DNA of 7,045 nt, taken from NCBI GenBank assembly GCA_015520475.1, contig WAQA01000094.1, forward strand, positions 1 through 7,045, written 5' to 3'. This DNA is from Candidatus Bathyarchaeota archaeon (GTDB taxonomy: Archaea > Thermoproteota > Bathyarchaeia > Bathyarchaeales > WAQA01). The notes beneath the pieces were generated by a model that saw nothing but the letters and a program-made list of their open reading frames with translations, made no database searches and was not told the DNA's origin. Made by a program: the position numbers and the translations under genes. Below are positions 5,012 through 7,045 of this stretch, piece by piece. Each line of letters begins with the position of its first letter. The stretch's first letter is position 1.

Positions 5012-6253
5012 TTATGATCTTATTGCTTCCTCATATATGCCTATAGTATCCTTAGCAACCTTGTCCCATGTGAAGAATTGGATAACCCGTCTCCTTCCGT
5101 TCTCACCCCACTGCTTCGCCCTTTCAGGATCCTTCAGTATCTCTTTTATTCCCCATGCGATGTCAGCTGGATTCCCACCGTCAACGTGAACTCCACATTG
5201 ATCTGGACCGCTTGGAATAACCTGCTCTTTGAAGCCGCTGATCCCGCTTGCCCCTACAACAATCGGCTTCTTCATCGACATAGACTCTAAGGATACTATT
5301 CCGAAGGGTTCATGTATGCTTGGGAAGACACATAGATCAGCCATTGCGTAATGTAGTATCCGCTCCTTCTCCGTAACCCATTCAGATCTAAACTCAACAT
5401 TCCTTCTCACATTCAATCTGCAGGTTAACCTCTGCAGATCCGTGTAGTCCTCGCCCTTACCTAAAATGACAAGTTTGGTCTTCGGATAATCTTTAAGGAC
5501 TGCTGGGAGCGCTGCAAGGAGGTTCTGGACACCCTTTATCCACGTTAACCTTCCAATGAACAGGATAACCTTCTCATCCGGCTTAATCGAGTATCTCTCT
5601 TTGAGCCGTTCTATCTCTTCTTTGCTTACCTTTGCAGGATCATACTTTTCAGGGTCGCATCCGTTCCAGCAGACCCTTATCTTATCAGCCGGATAACCAA
5701 GAGATATGAGATGGTCACGCATCGAGTATGAGACTGTGATCACTATATTGGCTTTCTCAGCCATCTCCCTCTCAAACTCTCTAACTACACGTGAACCTTG
5801 ACCTAACGTCCGCAGCTGCTCTGTGGAGTGGACGTGGAAGACAACCGGTAACTTCTCCTCTTCACTCTTAATGATTAGACCTGCTATTGCGGAGAGCCAG
5901 TCATGAACGCAGACGATATCGAAGTGCTCCTTATCCTTTCTGACAAGTTCATTCAGGAATTTTGAGGCTGAGAGTATATTATAGCATAGGGTGTCACCGA
6001 AGAATCTTAGATTCACCCCCCAACTCCTCAAGTCGTCACTTACGAATGTTGAGAGGGTAGGTGACGTATCAACTATTTTTGGACGGTGAATCATAACGCC
6101 TCTCCACAGTTCACGTGTCTTAAGATCTCCTGGATTAAGTGTGAAGACAACGACGTCATGTCCTCCAATGATAAAGCGACGTGTTATCTCAATCGCGTAT
6201 GTGCCGAGTCCACCGACTAATCTGGGATAATACTCCCAAACATAATAAGCCAT
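5012..6253 (-). CDS. GT4-family glycosyltransferase, glycogen-synthase-like
   Basis: This is a retaining GT-B glycosyltransferase of 413 residues. The N-terminal half starts with a strand and WEYYPRLVGGLGTYA (GGLG 14-17, nucleotide-sugar loop), then VHDWLSAIAG (HDW 117-119) and VFHVHSTE, all as in glycogen/starch synthase-like enzymes. The C-terminal half has NGCDPEKYDP, the donor-phosphate pair Arg235 and Lys240 in GRLTWIKG, and the EX7E motif Glu315/Glu323 in EPFGIVSLE. Every expected catalytic residue is present. Likely reactions are alpha-glucan extension from UDP- or ADP-glucose, or synthesis of a related alpha-glucoside; GT4 is broad, so another glycan is possible. The frame opens with TTG 6259 and ATG 6253. 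I use the ATG, since the N-terminus then reads MAYYVWEYYP; no clear SD is seen. It follows the CBS-protein gene after 22 bases on the same strand and probably shares its message. Confidence 0.9.
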   Translation of the reverse strand: MAYYVWEYYPRLVGGLGTYAIEITRRFIIGGHDVVVFTLNPGDLKTRELWRGVMIHRPKIVDTSPTLSTFVSDDLRSWGVNLRFFGDTLCYNILSASKFLNELVRKDKEHFDIVCVHDWLSAIAGLIIKSEEEKLPVVFHVHSTEQLRTLGQGSRVVREFEREMAEKANIVITVSYSMRDHLISLGYPADKIRVCWNGCDPEKYDPAKVSKEEIERLKERYSIKPDEKVILFIGRLTWIKGVQNLLAALPAVLKDYPKTKLVILGKGEDYTDLQRLTCRLNVRRNVEFRSEWVTEKERILHYAMADLCVFPSIHEPFGIVSLESMSMKKPIVVGASGISGFKEQVIPSGPDQCGVHVDGGNPADIAWGIKEILKDPERAKQWGENGRRRVIQFFTWDKVAKDTIGIYEEAIRS

Positions 6254-6275
6254 CTTCAACCCGATTCATCTCAAA

Positions 6276-6875
6276 TTAGATTATGCATTCCTCACATAGA
6301 AAGTTACCGTTTAACTCTTTAAGGTTACTGGACCAGTTTCCACACCTTTCACAGTAACCTGCAATCGACAGGTCATCCGAAACCCTTACATATGCATCCT
6401 CAGCAATCCTATTCTTCTCCCGCAGGATCTCTATGAGAACAGGGGCGACGGATAGTAGATCCTTACTGGAGATTATGCCGGCAAGCCTATTATTATGCAT
6501 AACAATTAACCTCCGGATGTTTAGGCGGCACATCTCCCTAGCAGCCTTAAGCAGAGTCTCATCAGGACCTATCGTTATAAGCGGGGTGCTCATCACATCC
6601 TTCGCGGTTAACCTCTCCAAGTGAACGTCTCCAGATAGGATCTTCTGGACAACACTCTTGACCGTTATCTTTGTGAGAACCCGGATGACGAGATCCCTCT
6701 CAGTTATAATGCCAAGCGGCTCACCATTCCTATTTACCACAACTACGCAGCCAACGTTATGTCTCTTCATCAGCTGAGCTATCAGCGGGATGCAGGAGTT
6801 CTCGTCAGCGGTGATGACTGGACTGCTCATCACATCCCTCACGAGAATCTCTTCTTCAATATTTGTTCTGGTCAT
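6276..6875 (-). CDS. Two-CBS-domain protein with C-terminal zinc ribbon
   Basis: This is a soluble regulatory-type protein of 199 residues. CBS domain 1 spans about residues 10-67 (VRDVMSSPVITADEN to GIITERDLVIRVL). CBS domain 2 spans about 90-146 (AKDVMSTPLITIGPDETL to GIISSKDLLSVAP). Together they form a Bateman pair of the kind that binds AMP, ATP, S-adenosylmethionine or similar adenine ligands. The tail has a treble-clef or ribbon-like Cys4 site: Cys175-x2-Cys178 and Cys194-x2-Cys197. No enzyme or helix-turn-helix domain is present, so it probably acts by contacting a partner protein, or nucleic acid through the ribbon. It is the first gene of a pair with the GT4 enzyme, which suggests energy-dependent control of that enzyme; this is inference. 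A TATA box 24 bases upstream of the ATG suggests a leaderless message, though AGGGA sits just before the start. Confidence 0.9.
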   Translation of the reverse strand: MTRTNIEEEILVRDVMSSPVITADENSCIPLIAQLMKRHNVGCVVVVNRNGEPLGIITERDLVIRVLTKITVKSVVQKILSGDVHLERLTAKDVMSTPLITIGPDETLLKAAREMCRLNIRRLIVMHNNRLAGIISSKDLLSVAPVLIEILREKNRIAEDAYVRVSDDLSIAGYCERCGNWSSNLKELNGNFLCEECII

Positions 6876-6894
6876 TCCCTTTCAAACCAACAGT

Positions 6895-6903
6895 CTATTT
6901 AAG
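6895..6903 (-). promoter_or_regulatory. TATA box of the CBS-protein/GT4 operon
   Basis: CTTAAATAG on the minus strand is centred 24 bases before the ATG at 6875, the classic distance for a leaderless archaeal transcript. It is identical to the box of the zinc-finger gene at 2115. It should drive both the CBS-protein and GT4 genes, since no separate promoter is seen in the 22-base gap between them. Confidence 0.55.
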
Positions 6904-6913
6904 ACATATCTTG

Positions 6914-7045
6914 ATGAGAATTAGCTCCGAGATATTTATACCTTCTGGAAAAAGAAAAAGAGCAGGAGACATAACAGCAAAGCAACACTTAATTAGAGCA
7001 GTAATGAAATCTATCGAAAAGCACAATGGAAAAACAGGCCTATGA
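6914..7045 (+). CDS. Short lysine-rich hypothetical protein at right edge
   Basis: A frame of 43 codons from ATG 6914 ends with TGA at the last base of the window. The second half reads as a basic amphipathic helix (AKQHLIRAVMKSIEKHNGKT) after a GKRKRAGD turn. I recognise no family. Its codons are strongly A-ending, and the stretch is more purine-rich on this strand than the neighbouring genes. Against it: no SD precedes the ATG, the frame extends upstream to another ATG at 6863 overlapping the CBS gene, and a TATA-like ATATTTATA lies inside the frame at 6932-6940. The opposite strand has a TTTTTCTTTTT tract at 6949-6959 that could instead be a terminator for a minus-strand gene beyond the edge. 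The ATG within its final bases (7042-7044) could start a following overlapping gene. Confidence 0.35.
   Translation: MRISSEIFIPSGKRKRAGDITAKQHLIRAVMKSIEKHNGKTGL

Noticed and set aside
5078..5290. Plus-strand open frame of 70 codons within the GT4 gene
   Set aside because: It is antisense to the conserved C-terminal catalytic half and resembles no protein.
6433..6624. Plus-strand open frame of 63 codons within the CBS-protein gene
   Set aside because: It is antisense to the two CBS domains and has no SD, promoter or motif.
1..7045. Mobile element, CRISPR array, toxin-antitoxin or defence system
   Set aside because: No transposase, integrase, terminal repeats, spaced direct repeats or typical defence domains were found on either strand.

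Overview
The window looks archaeal. Most intergenic gaps hold TATA-like boxes about 24-27 bases before a start codon or a probable transcript start. Some genes appear leaderless and others carry GGAG/GGAGG Shine-Dalgarno (SD) sites. The gene content also fits: an EGY/S2P-type M50 membrane protease, a CBS-pair protein with a zinc ribbon, and a tiny C2H2-like zinc-finger protein. A Thermoproteota/Bathyarchaeia-like lineage is my guess from style only; no rRNA, tRNA or marker gene is present. I see no insertion sequence, CRISPR array or phage gene.

Layout, left to right. (1) Positions 1-2013, minus strand: an unrecognised gene cut by the left edge (1-223), an isochorismatase-family hydrolase (263-844) with its own TATA box and SD, and a MurG/GT28-like glycosyltransferase (1003-2013). 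A 12-bp perfect palindrome lies between the last two. (2) Positions 2014-2542: divergent from the glycosyltransferase is a 37-codon cysteine-rich zinc-finger-like gene (2168-2281) with promoter, SD and a hairpin after its stop. A roughly 240-base leader follows. (3) Positions 2543-3568, plus strand: a Gfo/Idh/MocA-type NAD(P)-dependent sugar oxidoreductase. (4) A convergent gap with nested inverted repeats, then an M50 intramembrane metalloprotease (3717-4757, minus). (5) A 250-base gap without a convincing gene, then a minus-strand pair: a two-CBS-domain/zinc-ribbon protein (6276-6875) followed after a short gap by a GT4 glycogen-synthase-like glycosyltransferase (5012-6253). (6) At the right edge a short lysine-rich plus-strand reading frame (6914-7045) ends exactly with the window.

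How the genes may work together. The clearest unit is CBS-protein plus GT4. CBS pairs usually bind adenine nucleotides, so an energy-sensing partner beside a glycogen-synthase-like enzyme is a sensible but unproved link. The GT28-like transferase, the GT4 enzyme and the sugar oxidoreductase give the region a carbohydrate or glycoconjugate flavour. The hydrolase and the protease look like independent housekeeping or accessory genes.

The two most interesting items are the Cys-Cys zinc-finger microprotein and the left-edge gene. In the latter, coding-like sequence begins before its first good start codon and directly after a canonical -1 slippery heptamer (T TTA AAC), in the frame expected for a -1 shift from an upstream GTG. 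This could be programmed frameshifting, a sequence error, or coincidence.
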